A DNA stretch of 64,000 nt from Halobacillus aidingensis (GCF_900104185.1 NZ_FNIZ01000011.1:52450-116449), one strand, 5' to 3'; shown: positions 1-9,422, counted from the stretch's first letter. Numbers and translations: made by a program. The notes: generated by a model from the letters alone, not told the origin.

Positions 1-264
1 ACAGCTATTGGTGCCACTGTGGGAGGAACGGTTGCTTATTTCTTGAAAGATGAGGACAAGCGTCAGCAAGTTAAAGACAAAGCAAAATCGATTCAGAGCA
101 ACCTAGGAAAATCAGAGGACATGCCAATCGAAGAAGCTGGCAAACCTGAGACAGCCTCACTGGATAATTCAGACATGGTTGCAGAGGGATCTCAATTCGG
201 TGTCCAATACTATAATGAGTTGACAGAAAAAGAAAGAGAAATCCTTGAGAAAAGCAACAGCTAA
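1..264 (+). CDS. YtxH-like protein, C-terminal part (cut by window edge)
   Basis: The reading frame is open from base 1, so the true start lies upstream. The visible part begins with a Gly/Ala-rich end of a membrane helix (TAIGATVGGTVAYFLKD) followed by a charged, soluble tail of about 70 residues rich in Lys, Glu and Ser. A short glycine-zipper-like helix followed by a Lys-rich tail is typical of the YtxH family of small membrane-anchored proteins. The family assignment rests on this pattern only. The gene ends at a strong terminator. Its right neighbour ylaJ is convergent. Confidence 0.5.
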   Translation, partial: TAIGATVGGTVAYFLKDEDKRQQVKDKAKSIQSNLGKSEDMPIEEAGKPETASLDNSDMVAEGSQFGVQYYNELTEKEREILEKSNS

Positions 265-290
265 ATCCCGTGAGGATTTAGCTGTTTTTC
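257..290 (+). terminator. Rho-independent terminator of the YtxH-like gene
   Basis: ACAGCTAAATCC pairs with GGATTTAGCTGT around a short CGTGA loop and is followed by a T run. The hairpin begins inside the last codons of the upstream gene. Confidence 0.85.
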
Positions 291-297
291 TGTTCAT

Positions 298-876
298 TTA
301 GTTTTGCTTTGATTGTTCTTTTTCAATTTGCTCAAGTTTCTTTTGGTCTTTCTCCGGCACAGAGTCCTGGTTTGAGTTGGATTGTGGTTTTTCTTCAACC
401 GAACCACTCGGCATATAACGACTAACGATTTGACTCAGTTCATCCGTGACCGCTTCCACAGGGTGGCCTTCAGCCATTTTTTGCCCAAGGCTTCTGAGGC
501 GTTCCACACCGTCAGCGTCTGCGATTACAGCCGCTTGCTTTCCGTAAGGGTCATGTTTCAAAGCTTCGGCTACAGAATATTTGATGACGCCGACGCGAGA
601 GCGGTCGAGGTCTTTGTCCACATCGATTCCTACAACTACATAGTTGCCGAGGACGAGGGCTGTAGCATCATGAACATCCGGAACTTGAACGGCAAGCTTA
701 GCCAGGTGCCGGGCTGCTTGCTGGCTCGTCATGTTTTTCTTTTCCACCGGATCTGAATCCGTGACATACTTCAATTCAGGATCGTTTTGTCGCTCTTGAA
801 GCAGTGACTCTTCACCACCGTTTTGCTGACACGCAACTAAGGTCAAAAGGGCTGCTAACCAAATTAATTTTTTCAA
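298..876 (-). CDS. ylaJ: YlaJ/YhcN-type sporulation lipoprotein
   Basis: A lipoprotein signal (KKLIWLAALLTLVAC, lipobox Cys at residue 16 from the chosen start) is followed by a mature domain of about 175 residues with the pattern of the YhcN/YlaJ family: a basic helix, then ATALVLGNYVVVGIDVDKDLDRSRVG, then an Arg/Lys-rich part. The C-terminus is a low-complexity Gln/Lys/Glu tail. Family members are spore-envelope or sporulation-associated lipoproteins in B. subtilis. I prefer the TTG at 876, which lies just after GGTGATT (a match to the extended Shine-Dalgarno), over GTG codons at 885 and 888. In B. subtilis ylaK (PhoH-like) lies between ylaJ and ylaL; it is absent here. Confidence 0.75.
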   Translation of the reverse strand: MKKLIWLAALLTLVACQQNGGEESLLQERQNDPELKYVTDSDPVEKKNMTSQQAARHLAKLAVQVPDVHDATALVLGNYVVVGIDVDKDLDRSRVGVIKYSVAEALKHDPYGKQAAVIADADGVERLRSLGQKMAEGHPVEAVTDELSQIVSRYMPSGSVEEKPQSNSNQDSVPEKDQKKLEQIEKEQSKQN

Positions 877-929
877 AGGAATCACCACTTTTTTTATTTA
901 TAGCCTGTGTCAGCTTGCAGATAATATAC

Positions 930-956
930 AAAAAGGACAGCTTAAAAAGCTGCCCA
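930..956 (-). terminator. Terminator of the ylaL-like gene
   Basis: On the minus strand GGGCAGCTT pairs with AAGCTGTCC and is followed by TTTTTG, directly downstream of the stop codon at 962. Confidence 0.8.
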
Positions 957-961
957 ATTCA

Positions 962-1456
962 TTATTGTAATACGATTTTTTTAATTCCTTTGATCGGCTC
1001 AGAACGGTTGGATCCGTCTTTGAAATAAAGGTGAACAGGGCCATGTTCCTGCAAAGGCTTTCCATTTTCAGCAAAAAGTAAAAGCGACTCGGATAAAACA
1101 TCTGCATCAATCACTTCTTCGCCTTCATCCGTGACCAGTGCCGCTTTTTTTACGTCGGCTGCTGGTTCGCTGGTATGTAGGAAAGGCTTTAGCGGCATGA
1201 GAAAGGTGCCTTTTAAAATCCTTTGTTTTTCATAACGATTGATGCTTTTGTTGACAGGAGGGTTAATTTTTTGTTGATAGACTTCTCTGTCAAAACGAGT
1301 AGACTGTCTTTTCAACTCGTCTTCTTTCGTTGATTCTGTTGGATTTTCTTCACCTTCGAATACTTCTGGGAACGTCTTTTTTCGATCATCGAAAATCCAG
1401 ACGGTCGGGTCGAGTGTAATTGGGAATTTAACATTTCCTGCTATTTGAACTATCAT
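962..1456 (-). CDS. ylaL: YlaL-like conserved protein of unknown function
   Basis: A 164-residue soluble protein without signal peptide or membrane segment. It opens with MIVQIAGNVKFPITLDPTVW, has a charged central stretch (about residues 35-85) and ends in a compact beta-rich part (GPVHLYFKDGSNRSEPIKG). I assign it to YlaL from position next to ylaJ and before glsA/ylaN and from remembered similarity; the biochemical role is unknown. The ATG at 1456 is preferred over a GTG at 1468 because AAAGGTGG sits at proper spacing only for the ATG. It is divergent from glsA. Confidence 0.55.
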   Translation of the reverse strand: MIVQIAGNVKFPITLDPTVWIFDDRKKTFPEVFEGEENPTESTKEDELKRQSTRFDREVYQQKINPPVNKSINRYEKQRILKGTFLMPLKPFLHTSEPAADVKKAALVTDEGEEVIDADVLSESLLLFAENGKPLQEHGPVHLYFKDGSNRSEPIKGIKKIVLQ

Positions 1457-1546
1457 GGCTGTGGCCACCTTTCGATTAATAAAAAGTCATCCATCCAAAA
1501 TCATAGCAAAAAATGAATTCGATTTCATTAAAGGAGGCGTGATCCA

Positions 1547-2476
1547 TTGATTAAAGATATAACAGAAAACGTCCTGGAAGAATGGTTAGACAATGTACGC
1601 CCATATGCATACGATGGTCAAGTGGCCAACTATATCCCCGCATTATCACGCAGCAACCCGGAAGATCTTGCTGTCGCCATTCACTATATAGATGGGGATG
1701 CAGTGGAAGCTGGAGAAACGGAAGTGAGGTTTACCCTTCAAAGTATATCGAAAGTCATCTCACTTGCTTTGGCTCTTATGGATAACGGGGAAAGCTATGT
1801 GTTCGACCGTGTAGGTATGGAACCGACGGGCGATCCGTTTCACTCGATTTACCGTCTGGAACAAATTCCATCCAAACCGCTCAATCCGATGATCAATGCC
1901 GGGGCCCTTGCGGTGACAAATATGATCCACGGAGATACGCCTGATGAAAAAGTAGGGCGCTTGTTGAGCTTTATTCATGACTTGACCGATGATCATTCCA
2001 TCGGGTACAACGAAGAAGTGGCCACCTCGGAATTTGAATCCGCTTTTCTCAACAGGTCCCTGCTTTTCTACATGAAGCAGCATCAGATTGTCACCGGTAG
2101 TGTAGAGGAAACTCTTGATGCCTATACCAAACAATGTGCGATTGAAGTGAATGTTTGTCAACTTGCCCGTATTGGAGCGCTGCTTGCGAATGGTGGGAAG
2201 GACATCCACTCTGGGCGTAGAATCATACCGAAGCATCTTGCAAGAATTTGTAAAACATTTATGGTCACATGCGGCATGTATGATGCTTCAGGCTCCTTTG
2301 CTATCAAAGTGGGTATACCAGCAAAAAGTGGTGTCTCGGGATCCGTCCTCGCTTCGTTAAACGAATTTGGAGGAATCGCGGTTTATGGTCCGAGCCTTGA
2401 TGAAAAGGGGAACAGCGTTGTCGGCTTGAGACTTTTAGAAATCCTATCTAATCGCTACGATTTGTCGATCTTCTAA
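1547..2476 (+). CDS. glsA: Glutaminase (beta-lactamase-like serine fold)
   Basis: Hydrolyses L-glutamine to glutamate and ammonia. The 309-residue length is normal for bacterial glutaminases of the GlsA/YlaM type. The active-site SxxK motif is visible as S66-I-S-K69 within FTLQSISKVISLALAL. Other family signatures are PLNPMINAGALAVT (near residue 105) and the C-terminal SGVSGSVLA followed by GIAVYGPSLDEKGNS. The start is TTG at 1547, preceded by a near-perfect AAAGGAGG. In B. subtilis the orthologue at this locus is ylaM (glsA2), followed by ylaN as here, so the assignment is supported by both sequence and context. Confidence 0.93.
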   Translation: MIKDITENVLEEWLDNVRPYAYDGQVANYIPALSRSNPEDLAVAIHYIDGDAVEAGETEVRFTLQSISKVISLALALMDNGESYVFDRVGMEPTGDPFHSIYRLEQIPSKPLNPMINAGALAVTNMIHGDTPDEKVGRLLSFIHDLTDDHSIGYNEEVATSEFESAFLNRSLLFYMKQHQIVTGSVEETLDAYTKQCAIEVNVCQLARIGALLANGGKDIHSGRRIIPKHLARICKTFMVTCGMYDASGSFAIKVGIPAKSGVSGSVLASLNEFGGIAVYGPSLDEKGNSVVGLRLLEILSNRYDLSIF

Positions 2477-2557
2477 TTGTTCATTCCTATCTTGCAATTT
2501 ATTGTGTTAAACGATAAGATAAAAAGAAGAAAGACTTGTACATTGGAGGGGATTTTG

Positions 2558-2839
2558 ATGTTGTCTGATGTGGCTGTGGATCATCGAGAAAAAGCCTATG
2601 CCCTTCTAAAAGCTGACGCTGATAAAATACTAAGGTTAATAAAAGTACAGATGGACAACTTGACGATGCCTCAGTGTCCACTCTACGAAGAAGTTTTAGA
2701 TACACAAATGTTTGGATTATCCCGCGAAATTCATTTTGCGGTTCGCTTGAATTTAATCAGCGACGAAGAAGGAAAAGCACTACTGGATAACCTTGAAAAA
2801 CAGTTGAACGTTTTGCATGAGGCTGCACAGAAGTCATAA
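2558..2839 (+). CDS. ylaN: YlaN, small iron-homeostasis protein
   Basis: A 93-residue protein almost superimposable on B. subtilis YlaN, including the block [20 protein letters not shown] and [15 protein letters not shown]. YlaN is needed for growth under low iron and has been linked to Fur and Fe-S metabolism. The start is ATG 2558 with GGAGGG seven bases upstream. An open frame extends further upstream but has no family similarity. It probably has its own transcript or is cotranscribed with glsA (about 80 bp gap) and ends at a clear terminator. Confidence 0.92.
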   Translation: MLSDVAVDHREKAYALLKADADKILRLIKVQMDNLTMPQCPLYEEVLDTQMFGLSREIHFAVRLNLISDEEGKALLDNLEKQLNVLHEAAQKS

Positions 2840-2845
2840 GATAAG

Positions 2846-2886
2846 AACTCAAATTGCGACGGTTTGTTGTGATTTGAGTTTTTTTA
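2846..2886 (+). terminator. Terminator after ylaN
   Basis: AACTCAAA pairs with TTTGAGTT across a 19-base loop, followed by a T run. Confidence 0.75.
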
Positions 2887-3044
2887 TTTTCACTTTTATA
2901 CATATACGGAGAGATTTGAGAGGCTCCTCGTCAGTTATTTACAACTAAAATTGTCAGATTTGAAGGAAATTTCGGTGTTTGAGTAGAAAACAATGTAACA
3001 GTACGTTCAAAGTTCTAAAACATAGACAAACAGGGAGTGGAATC

Positions 3045-6000
3045 ATGGCAAATACGAAGAAAATCAATAAAGTATTAGTCGCTAATCGTGGCGAGATCGC
3101 TATTCGAGTCTTTCGTGCGTGTACAGAATTAAATATTCGTACCGTCGCCATTTATTCGCAGGAAGATACGGGGTCCTACCATCGTTATAAGGCTGATGAA
3201 GCTTATTTGATTGGTGAAGGGAAAAAACCGATCGATGCCTATTTGGATATTGAAGGCATTATTGAAATCGCCAAGAGTGTGGAGGTTGATGCCATCCACC
3301 CTGGATATGGATTCTTATCTGAAAACATTGAGTTTGCGAGAAGATGCGAAGAAGAAAAGCTTACTTTTATAGGACCGACCAGTGAACATTTGAATATGTT
3401 TGGAGATAAGGTGAAGGCACGAGATCAAGCGGTCCAAGCGGAGATTCCCGTTATTCCAGGGAGTGACGGCCCTGTCAGTGGACTGGAAGAGATTCGCGAC
3501 TTTGGTGAAAAGCACGGCTACCCATTGATGATCAAAGCAGCAATGGGCGGCGGTGGTCGAGGGATGCGTGTCGTCAGAAGCGCTACAACCCTGGAAGAAT
3601 CGTATGATCGCGCCCGTTCGGAAGCACGAGCAGCATTCGGGAGTGATGAAGTTTATGTTGAAAAGCTGATCGAACAGCCGAAGCACATCGAAGTCCAAAT
3701 CATCGGAGATCGTGATGGGAACATTGTCCATTTGTATGAAAGGGACTGCTCGGTGCAGCGTAGACACCAAAAGGTTGTGGAGATCGCTCCGAGTGTCAGC
3801 TTGAAAGATGAAGTGAGGGAGGCCATTTGCGATGCCGCCGTCAAACTTATGGATAACGTAAAATATATCAACGCAGGAACGGTAGAATTCTTAGTGACCG
3901 GTGATGAATTTTACTTTATTGAAGTCAACCCTCGTGTACAGGTGGAGCATACGATTACAGAAATGATTACCGGTGTAGATATTGTCCAGACGCAAATCCT
4001 CGTCGCGGAAGGATATGGTTTACATAGCGACCGCATATCTATACCGAAACAAGATGATATTGTCACACACGGATATGCCATTCAATCCCGTGTAACCACA
4101 GAGGATCCCCTGAACAATTTCATGCCTGATACAGGGAAAATCATGGCCTATCGTTCTGGAGGCGGTTTCGGTGTGAGACTTGACGCCGGAAACGGATTCC
4201 AGGGGGCGGTTATCTCTCCTTACTATGATTCTTTACTTGTCAAATTGTCTACGTGGGCACTCAGTTTTGACCAAGCCGCACATAAGATGGTCAGAAACTT
4301 GAAAGAATTCCGTATTCGCGGCATCAAAACGAACATACCATTTTTGGAAAATGTAGTGCAGCATAAACAGTTCCTATCCGGTGAATATGATACAACGTTC
4401 ATCGACCGCTCTCCAGAGCTCTTTGTTTTTCCAAAACGAAAAGACCGCGGGACGAAGATGTTGGCTTATATTGCTGATCGAACCATCAATGGCTTCGAAG
4501 GATACGGCAATCGCAAGAAACCGAGCTATTCAAAACCGAGAATTCCTATCATCAAGCATTCGGAACCGATTCCAGGCGGAACGAAACAAATTCTTAATGA
4601 AAGAGGTCCTGAAGGTCTCGCTTCTTGGTTGAAAGAAAGGAATGAAGTGCTGCTCACAGATACGACCTTCCGGGACGCCCACCAGTCGTTACTGGCTACC
4701 CGTGTCCGAACGAAGGACCTTGAGAATATAGCTGAACCGACGGCCCGTCTATTACCTGATCTGTTTTCATTAGAAATGTGGGGTGGAGCGACGTTCGATG
4801 TCTCTTACCGTTTCTTGAATGAAGATCCTTGGGAGCGTTTGTTGAAATTGAGGGCCAAAGCACCGAATGTCCTTTTTCAAATGCTATTAAGGGCTTCCAA
4901 TGCGGTCGGATACAAAAACTATCCCGACAATCTCATTCGTGAATTCGTAGACAAAAGTGCGTCAGCAGGTATTGATGTCTTCCGGATTTTCGACAGCTTG
5001 AACTGGGTGGAAGGCATGAAGCTTGCCATTCACTCTGTGCGGGAGAGTGGGAAAGTAGCCGAAGCGGCGATGTGTTATACAGGGGACATTCTTGATAGCA
5101 GCCGACCGAAGTATGATCTCGCTTACTATAAAAAGCTGGCGCTTGAACTTCAGGAAGCAGGAGCTCATATCCTTGGCATTAAAGATATGGCTGGACTGCT
5201 TAAACCGGAAGCGGCTTATCAATTGATCAGCTCTTTGAAGGAAACCGTCGACATCCCGATCCACCTTCATACACACGATACCAGCGGAAATGGTTTGTTC
5301 ACGTATGCGAAAGCGATAGAAGCAGGTGTCGATGTGGTTGATGTGGCAACGGGATCGATGGCAGGCTTGACCTCTCAGCCAAGTGCAAACAGCCTCTATT
5401 ATGCCCTCGAAGGTAGTGAGCGTAAGCCGAATTTGGATATCTCTGCATACGAAGAGCTCGGGCATTTTTGGGAAGATACGAGAAAATACTATCAGGATTT
5501 CGAAAGTGGCATGATGGCCCCGCATACAGAAGTGTATGAACATGAAATGCCTGGAGGGCAATACAGCAATTTGCAGCAACAAGCAAAAGCGGTCGGTTTA
5601 GGACACCGCTGGGATGAAGTCAAGTCTATGTACCGCCGGGTGAACGATATGTTCGGCGATATCGTAAAAGTGACCCCGTCTTCTAAAATTGTCGGAGATA
5701 TGGCCCTGTACATGGTTCAAAATGACCTGAACGAAGACGACATCTATGAAAAAGGCGATTCCCTTGATTTCCCTGATAGCGTCGTGGAATTTTTCCAAGG
5801 GTATCTTGGACAACCATACGGAGGTTTCCCAGCTGAACTCCAAAGGATCATATTGAAAGGCCGCGAGCCGATTACGGTGAGACCAGGGGAGCTCTTGGAA
5901 CCGGTTGACTTCAACAACTTGAAGGAGACACTGTTCCATTCCCTCGATCGTCAGGTAACAAGCTTTGATATGATCAGCTATGCTCTTTATCCAAAAGTGT

Positions 6001-6488
6001 TCATGGACCATCATAAGTTCCGCGAGCAATACGGAGATATGTCTGTACTCGATACACCAACATTCTTCTACGGTATGAGACTGGGCGAAGAAATTGAAGT
6101 GGACATCGAACAAGGAAAAACCTTGATCGTAAAACTTGTCTCCGTTGGGGAGCCGCAGATTGATGGTACACGTACTGTTTACTTCGAGTTAAATGGACAA
6201 CCTCGTGAAGTCGTCGTAAAGGATGAGAACGTGAAAGCGGCCGTTCAGCAGCGGCCGAAAGCAGACAAAGCGAACAGCAAACACATCGGAGCAACGATGC
6301 CCGGAACGGTTATTAAAGTGTTGTCTAATAAAGGTGAGGAAGTGAAGAAAGGCGATCACCTGATGATTACAGAAGCCATGAAAATGGAGACAACTGTCCA
6401 AGCACCCTTTGATGGTGTCATCAAGGACATTTATGTAGAAAACAACGAAGCCATCCACGTCGGCGATTTACTGATCGAATTTGAATAA
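3045..6488 (+). CDS. pyc: Pyruvate carboxylase
   Basis: A biotin enzyme that makes oxaloacetate from pyruvate and bicarbonate with ATP (anaplerosis). The 1147 residues cover all domains in order: biotin carboxylase (1-460; ATP-grasp glycine loop KAAMGGGGRGMR, EVNPRVQVEHTITE), carboxyltransferase (about 535-800; LLTDTTFRDAHQSLLATR and metal-site LHTHDTSGNG), the PYC allosteric/tetramerisation region, and a C-terminal biotinyl domain with biotin-accepting K1113 in EAMKMET. Start ATG 3045 has GGGAGTGG upstream; an in-frame TTG at 2979 lacks a ribosome site and the extra residues are not conserved. It is monocistronic, between the ylaN terminator and its own, and in the same place as in B. subtilis (just before ctaA). 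Confidence 0.98.
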   Translation: MANTKKINKVLVANRGEIAIRVFRACTELNIRTVAIYSQEDTGSYHRYKADEAYLIGEGKKPIDAYLDIEGIIEIAKSVEVDAIHPGYGFLSENIEFARRCEEEKLTFIGPTSEHLNMFGDKVKARDQAVQAEIPVIPGSDGPVSGLEEIRDFGEKHGYPLMIKAAMGGGGRGMRVVRSATTLEESYDRARSEARAAFGSDEVYVEKLIEQPKHIEVQIIGDRDGNIVHLYERDCSVQRRHQKVVEIAPSVSLKDEVREAICDAAVKLMDNVKYINAGTVEFLVTGDEFYFIEVNPRVQVEHTITEMITGVDIVQTQILVAEGYGLHSDRISIPKQDDIVTHGYAIQSRVTTEDPLNNFMPDTGKIMAYRSGGGFGVRLDAGNGFQGAVISPYYDSLLVKLSTWALSFDQAAHKMVRNLKEFRIRGIKTNIPFLENVVQHKQFLSGEYDTTFIDRSPELFVFPKRKDRGTKMLAYIADRTINGFEGYGNRKKPSYSKPRIPIIKHSEPIPGGTKQILNERGPEGLASWLKERNEVLLTDTTFRDAHQSLLATRVRTKDLENIAEPTARLLPDLFSLEMWGGATFDVSYRFLNEDPWERLLKLRAKAPNVLFQMLLRASNAVGYKNYPDNLIREFVDKSASAGIDVFRIFDSLNWVEGMKLAIHSVRESGKVAEAAMCYTGDILDSSRPKYDLAYYKKLALELQEAGAHILGIKDMAGLLKPEAAYQLISSLKETVDIPIHLHTHDTSGNGLFTYAKAIEAGVDVVDVATGSMAGLTSQPSANSLYYALEGSERKPNLDISAYEELGHFWEDTRKYYQDFESGMMAPHTEVYEHEMPGGQYSNLQQQAKAVGLGHRWDEVKSMYRRVNDMFGDIVKVTPSSKIVGDMALYMVQNDLNEDDIYEKGDSLDFPDSVVEFFQGYLGQPYGGFPAELQRIILKGREPITVRPGELLEPVDFNNLKETLFHSLDRQVTSFDMISYALYPKVFMDHHKFREQYGDMSVLDTPTFFYGMRLGEEIEVDIEQGKTLIVKLVSVGEPQIDGTRTVYFELNGQPREVVVKDENVKAAVQQRPKADKANSKHIGATMPGTVIKVLSNKGEEVKKGDHLMITEAMKMETTVQAPFDGVIKDIYVENNEAIHVGDLLIEFE

Positions 6489-6493
6489 CTTTT

Positions 6494-6533
6494 AAGAAGA
6501 GAGGAAGCTCATGAGAGCCTTCCTCTCTTTTTT
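6494..6533 (+). terminator. Terminator after pyc
   Basis: AGAGAGGAAG pairs with CTTCCTCTCT and is followed by six T. Confidence 0.9.
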
Positions 6534-6545
6534 AATCTGTTAAAC

Positions 6546-7105
6546 AATATGGCAGGATTGTGGAAGACTCGATTTCGAGACTTTTCGGGGTTCGTTTGCC
6601 GTGTTGAGCGTCAGGGGTGGCTGGGAAGCTACTCGCTTTCCTGTGGGGGAGTGGCAAGCTTCCTCGGACTTCACCCTGCGGGATCTCGCCTATCTCCTTT
6701 CTCCCACGGGAGTCTCCCAGCTTCCCAACCACCCCATTCCATGAAGGGGAGAAACGAACCCATTTACTGTGGGAGGGCGCCTTCCACTATCCTGTTAATA
6801 TAAGCATAAAGCGCCCTATAACAAGCTTTTCGCATGCAGAATAGTGTGCTTAGGAGTTCATTCCCATCCAATAACCATGTGCATAAAAGCAGCTAATTCC
6901 GAAAGTGGTTTCGAGATACTTAAATGGCAAAGGGGTGGAGGGGAATGGGGAGACTCCTGCGGGAAAAAAGTGCTTGGTGAAACCCCACAGGACGCAGTCC
7001 GAGGAGGCTCACCGCACTCCCGCGGAAAGGGAGCCATTCCCCGTAGCCCCCATCCTCTCAACAAAAGTCTCGAAACTGAGTCTTCCAGAAAAGGGAGCTT
7101 TTATT
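6546..7105 (+). repeat. Composite hairpin repeat, copy 1 (alpha-I-II-beta)
   Basis: A complete copy filling the gap between the convergent pyc and ctaA genes, starting about 13 bases after the pyc terminator. Terminal inverted repeats are at 6562-6580 and 7068-7086 (consensus GGAAGACTCRRTTTCGAGA). The left outer flank is the alpha type (ATATGGCAGG), the right the beta type (GGGAGC read outward). Module I is an imperfect hairpin at 6614-6735 and module II one at 6932-7052 in the opposite sense. The linker carries the core AAGCATAAAGCGC. The apical stem of module I is decayed here (GGAC facing ACCC). No convincing coding sequence is present. Confidence 0.88.
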
Positions 7106-7111
7106 GAAGAC

Positions 7112-7146
7112 AAAAAATCTCAGAGGCATAAGCTCTGAGATTTTTG
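7112..7146. terminator. Bidirectional terminator at the 3' end of ctaA
   Basis: AAAAATCTCAGAG pairs with CTCTGAGATTTTT around a short loop, with A and T tracts on both sides. It lies just downstream of the ctaA stop on the minus strand. Confidence 0.85.
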
Positions 7147-7152
7147 CTTGGT

Positions 7153-8073
7153 TTACTTCACGGAACGTTCATATTTTGCACTTCTTGAAGACAGTAATAG
7201 GAAGTATGATAAAAGGCCGACATAAAGAGAAATAATCAATGCATGCAGGAGAGCCAGACCCAAATGAACATACGTCATAATAACGAAAGCACCGACGAGA
7301 ACCTGAGCTGCCATTAGACTTGCAGCAAGGATCAAGCCTTTTCTCATAATCGGGCTGGTCTTATAATCTTTCAAAGCTTTCACCATGAGATATACCGTCC
7401 ATATCAAAACTCCGGCTGCAGCAGCACGGTGTCCCATTTGAATCCATTGAGCTGTCCCATACGATGAAAAGTCGAAGGGGGATGCATTCGTACACATCGG
7501 CCAGTCCAAACAGGCCATCGATGAGTAAGTATGGCGGACAAGGGCCCCTGTATAGACGACCATTAACGTATAGGTCGTTAAAGCATAAATGTGAAGTCTG
7601 AAAGGTTTTCGAATAAGTAGAGATTGTGCATCAAATTTCCGGTCGATTTCAAATATAATGAGCATCAGCAAAAGCACAGCCGCAAAGGAAACAAGGGAAA
7701 TGCCGAAGTGGATAGCCAGTACAAAATCAGACTGTCCCCATTTCACAGCAGCGGCACCAATCAACCCTTGGGCGAGCAAGAAAAAGAATGCGAGAAAAGA
7801 GAGGAATTTCACTTCTCTTATATGACCAACTTTCACCCATGCCAGAGAAGAAAGGGCAAGCACAAGTAAACCTACGCCTCCAGAGACGAGGCGGTGGCTC
7901 AATTCTATGATTAAGGCCAGATCTATGTCTGATGGGATCCATTCTCCATGACATAACGGCCAGCTGTTTCCACACCCCATACCTGAGTCAGTTTTTGTAA
8001 CGAGAGCCCCACCTAATAGAACGAACAACATTCCTAATGTGGCGAGCACAGATAACCCCTTCAATAAACGCAT
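7153..8073 (-). CDS. ctaA: Haem A synthase CtaA
   Basis: An integral membrane enzyme that oxidises the C8 methyl of haem O to give haem A for the caa3 oxidase. At 306 residues it has the usual eight hydrophobic segments in two four-helix halves. The first extracytoplasmic loop has the conserved Cys pair (GMGCGNSWPLCHG) and the haem-ligand regions read ELSHRLVSG, ALHFGISL and MGHRAAA. A second Cys pair is in MACLDWPMC. It is divergent from ctaB, as in other Bacillaceae, and shares a 413-bp regulatory gap with it. The start ATG 8073 has GGAGGTGG upstream. Confidence 0.97.
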   Translation of the reverse strand: MRLLKGLSVLATLGMLFVLLGGALVTKTDSGMGCGNSWPLCHGEWIPSDIDLALIIELSHRLVSGGVGLLVLALSSLAWVKVGHIREVKFLSFLAFFFLLAQGLIGAAAVKWGQSDFVLAIHFGISLVSFAAVLLLMLIIFEIDRKFDAQSLLIRKPFRLHIYALTTYTLMVVYTGALVRHTYSSMACLDWPMCTNASPFDFSSYGTAQWIQMGHRAAAAGVLIWTVYLMVKALKDYKTSPIMRKGLILAASLMAAQVLVGAFVIMTYVHLGLALLHALIISLYVGLLSYFLLLSSRSAKYERSVK

Positions 8074-8291
8074 GGCATGAAGCCACCTCCATTCCGGTCA
8101 AAAGAACACGGAGGATATCATACCATTTTACCTCTTTAAAATCACTAAAGTATTGAAAAAAACTTGCAATGTTTGACAGGGTTTGCTAGAAATAAGAGGG
8201 TGTGCTTTATGGACGCACTCGCTTTTTCTCAGGGAATCGATCCAGCACCGTTAAAATCGTTGAGAATGGTAGATACTAAGAGTGAATGGCG

Positions 8292-8312
8292 TTTCACAAA
8301 GTTGTCACAAAT
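8292..8312 (-). promoter_or_regulatory. Two tandem ResD-like boxes
   Basis: On the minus strand TTTGTGACA and TTTGTGAAA occur as direct repeats 11 bp apart (one helical turn). The half-site reported for ResD in B. subtilis resembles TTTGTGAAT, and ResD activates ctaA and ctaB there. The match is seen directly; binding is inferred. Confidence 0.4.
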
Positions 8313-8320
8313 AAATAAAA

Positions 8321-8350
8321 TTGTTGAGTTTAAATAGATAGAACTACAAT
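8321..8350 (+). promoter_or_regulatory. Candidate sigma-A promoter for ctaB
   Basis: TTGTTG, an 18-base spacer, then TACAAT, immediately downstream of the ResD-like boxes and pointing to ctaB. The leader to the ctaB start would be about 130 bases. Confidence 0.4.
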
Positions 8351-8486
8351 TACGTGATACAATTATTTTGATGTTTCTTGTCATCCTTTATGATACAAGA
8401 ATGGAAATAGCCTTCGGTGCATCTGTTGATGAATATTGATTCACATGATTCTTATACGAGGGTGGTAGAAGGAGGAAGATAATACG

Positions 8487-9422
8487 ATGGACAATCCAAG
8501 AACAGTCGAATCTGCTTCTACAGAAATGATCCAAACAAAAACCAATGACCATTCTTTGTTAGCTGATATAAAGAGCTTGATCAAAGTCGGTATCATTAAC
8601 TCTAATTTGATTACTACATTCGCAGGATTTTGGCTGGCTCTCCATTATACTGGTACATTATTCTTTGATCAGTGGGTCACTTTCCTGCTGACGATGCTCG
8701 GAACCGCTTTCGTAATTGCCGGCGGTTGTATTCTTAACAATTGGTATGACAGAGACATTGACCCGATTATGTCACGGACGAACAATCGTCCGACAGTAAC
8801 AGGAACGATGTCTTTATCATTTATAAAAACATTGGGTATCAGCGTATCTATTCTCGGATTTGTCACATTGCTCCTCACGACATGGCAAGCGGCCTTGTGG
8901 GGCGCATTTGGTTGGTTCGTCTACGTCGTCCTATACACGATGTGGTCGAAGAGAAGATACACGATCAATACAGTAGTTGGAAGCTTCTCAGGAGCTGTTC
9001 CACCATTAATCGGATGGGCTGCTGTTGATCCAGGATTGCAATTGGAAGCTTTGATTCTGTTTCTCATTATGTTCATTTGGCAAACCCCTCACTTCCTGGC
9101 ACTCGCCATGAAGAAAAAGGATGAATACAAAGCAGCTGGCATCCCGATGCTACCTGTAGTTCATGGGTTCGAGATGACAAAACGTCAAATTGTCGTTTAT
9201 GTTGCTTGTCTGCTCCCATTACCGATTTATTTGGCTTCTCTTGGCACGGTCTTTCTTATTACGGCTTATGTGCTCTCTATCGGCTGGTTGGCTTTAGGGA
9301 TCGCAGGCTTCTTCATGAAAGACGACTACAAGTGGGCGACATGGATGTTCATCTTTTCCTTGAACTATCTTACGATCATGTTCTTTATGATGGTCATCGT
9401 CACTTTGCCATTCCCATTTTAA
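8487..9422 (+). CDS. ctaB: Protohaem IX farnesyltransferase (haem O synthase) CtaB
   Basis: Transfers a farnesyl group to haem b to give haem O, the substrate of CtaA. The 311-residue protein is a polytopic UbiA-superfamily prenyltransferase. The first Asp-rich motif is [19 protein letters not shown] (about residues 85-103), with a second polar motif around [17 protein letters not shown]. Nine hydrophobic segments are apparent. Start ATG 8487 follows GAAGGAGG. A terminator separates it from ctaC, so it may be only partly cotranscribed with the oxidase genes. Confidence 0.97.
   Translation: MDNPRTVESASTEMIQTKTNDHSLLADIKSLIKVGIINSNLITTFAGFWLALHYTGTLFFDQWVTFLLTMLGTAFVIAGGCILNNWYDRDIDPIMSRTNNRPTVTGTMSLSFIKTLGISVSILGFVTLLLTTWQAALWGAFGWFVYVVLYTMWSKRRYTINTVVGSFSGAVPPLIGWAAVDPGLQLEALILFLIMFIWQTPHFLALAMKKKDEYKAAGIPMLPVVHGFEMTKRQIVVYVACLLPLPIYLASLGTVFLITAYVLSIGWLALGIAGFFMKDDYKWATWMFIFSLNYLTIMFFMMVIVTLPFPF

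Larger units (their letters stand above)
8074..8486. other. ctaA-ctaB divergent intergenic region
   Basis: A 413-bp region that must hold the promoters of both cta transcripts. I see two TTTGTGA-type boxes (listed separately), a sigma-A-like promoter facing ctaB, and an AT-rich stretch. No RNA gene or insertion element is recognised. A 42-codon open frame at 8209-8337 is noted among the rejected items. Confidence 0.7.

Noticed and set aside
4962..5582. A 206-codon open frame antisense to pyc, and similar long shadows opposite ctaD, ylbL and bshC
   Set aside because: They lie entirely within strongly conserved genes on the other strand, lack ribosome sites, and resemble no family.
6549..7138. 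Several open frames of 60-100 codons inside the repeat copies
   Set aside because: They run through the GC-rich hairpins on both strands, have no ribosome sites, and differ from copy to copy through frame changes. They follow from base composition.
8209..8337. A 42-codon open frame with GAGGGTG upstream in the ctaA-ctaB gap
   Set aside because: It resembles no protein I know, overlaps the ResD-like boxes and the ctaB promoter, and may be chance; conservation in relatives would be needed.
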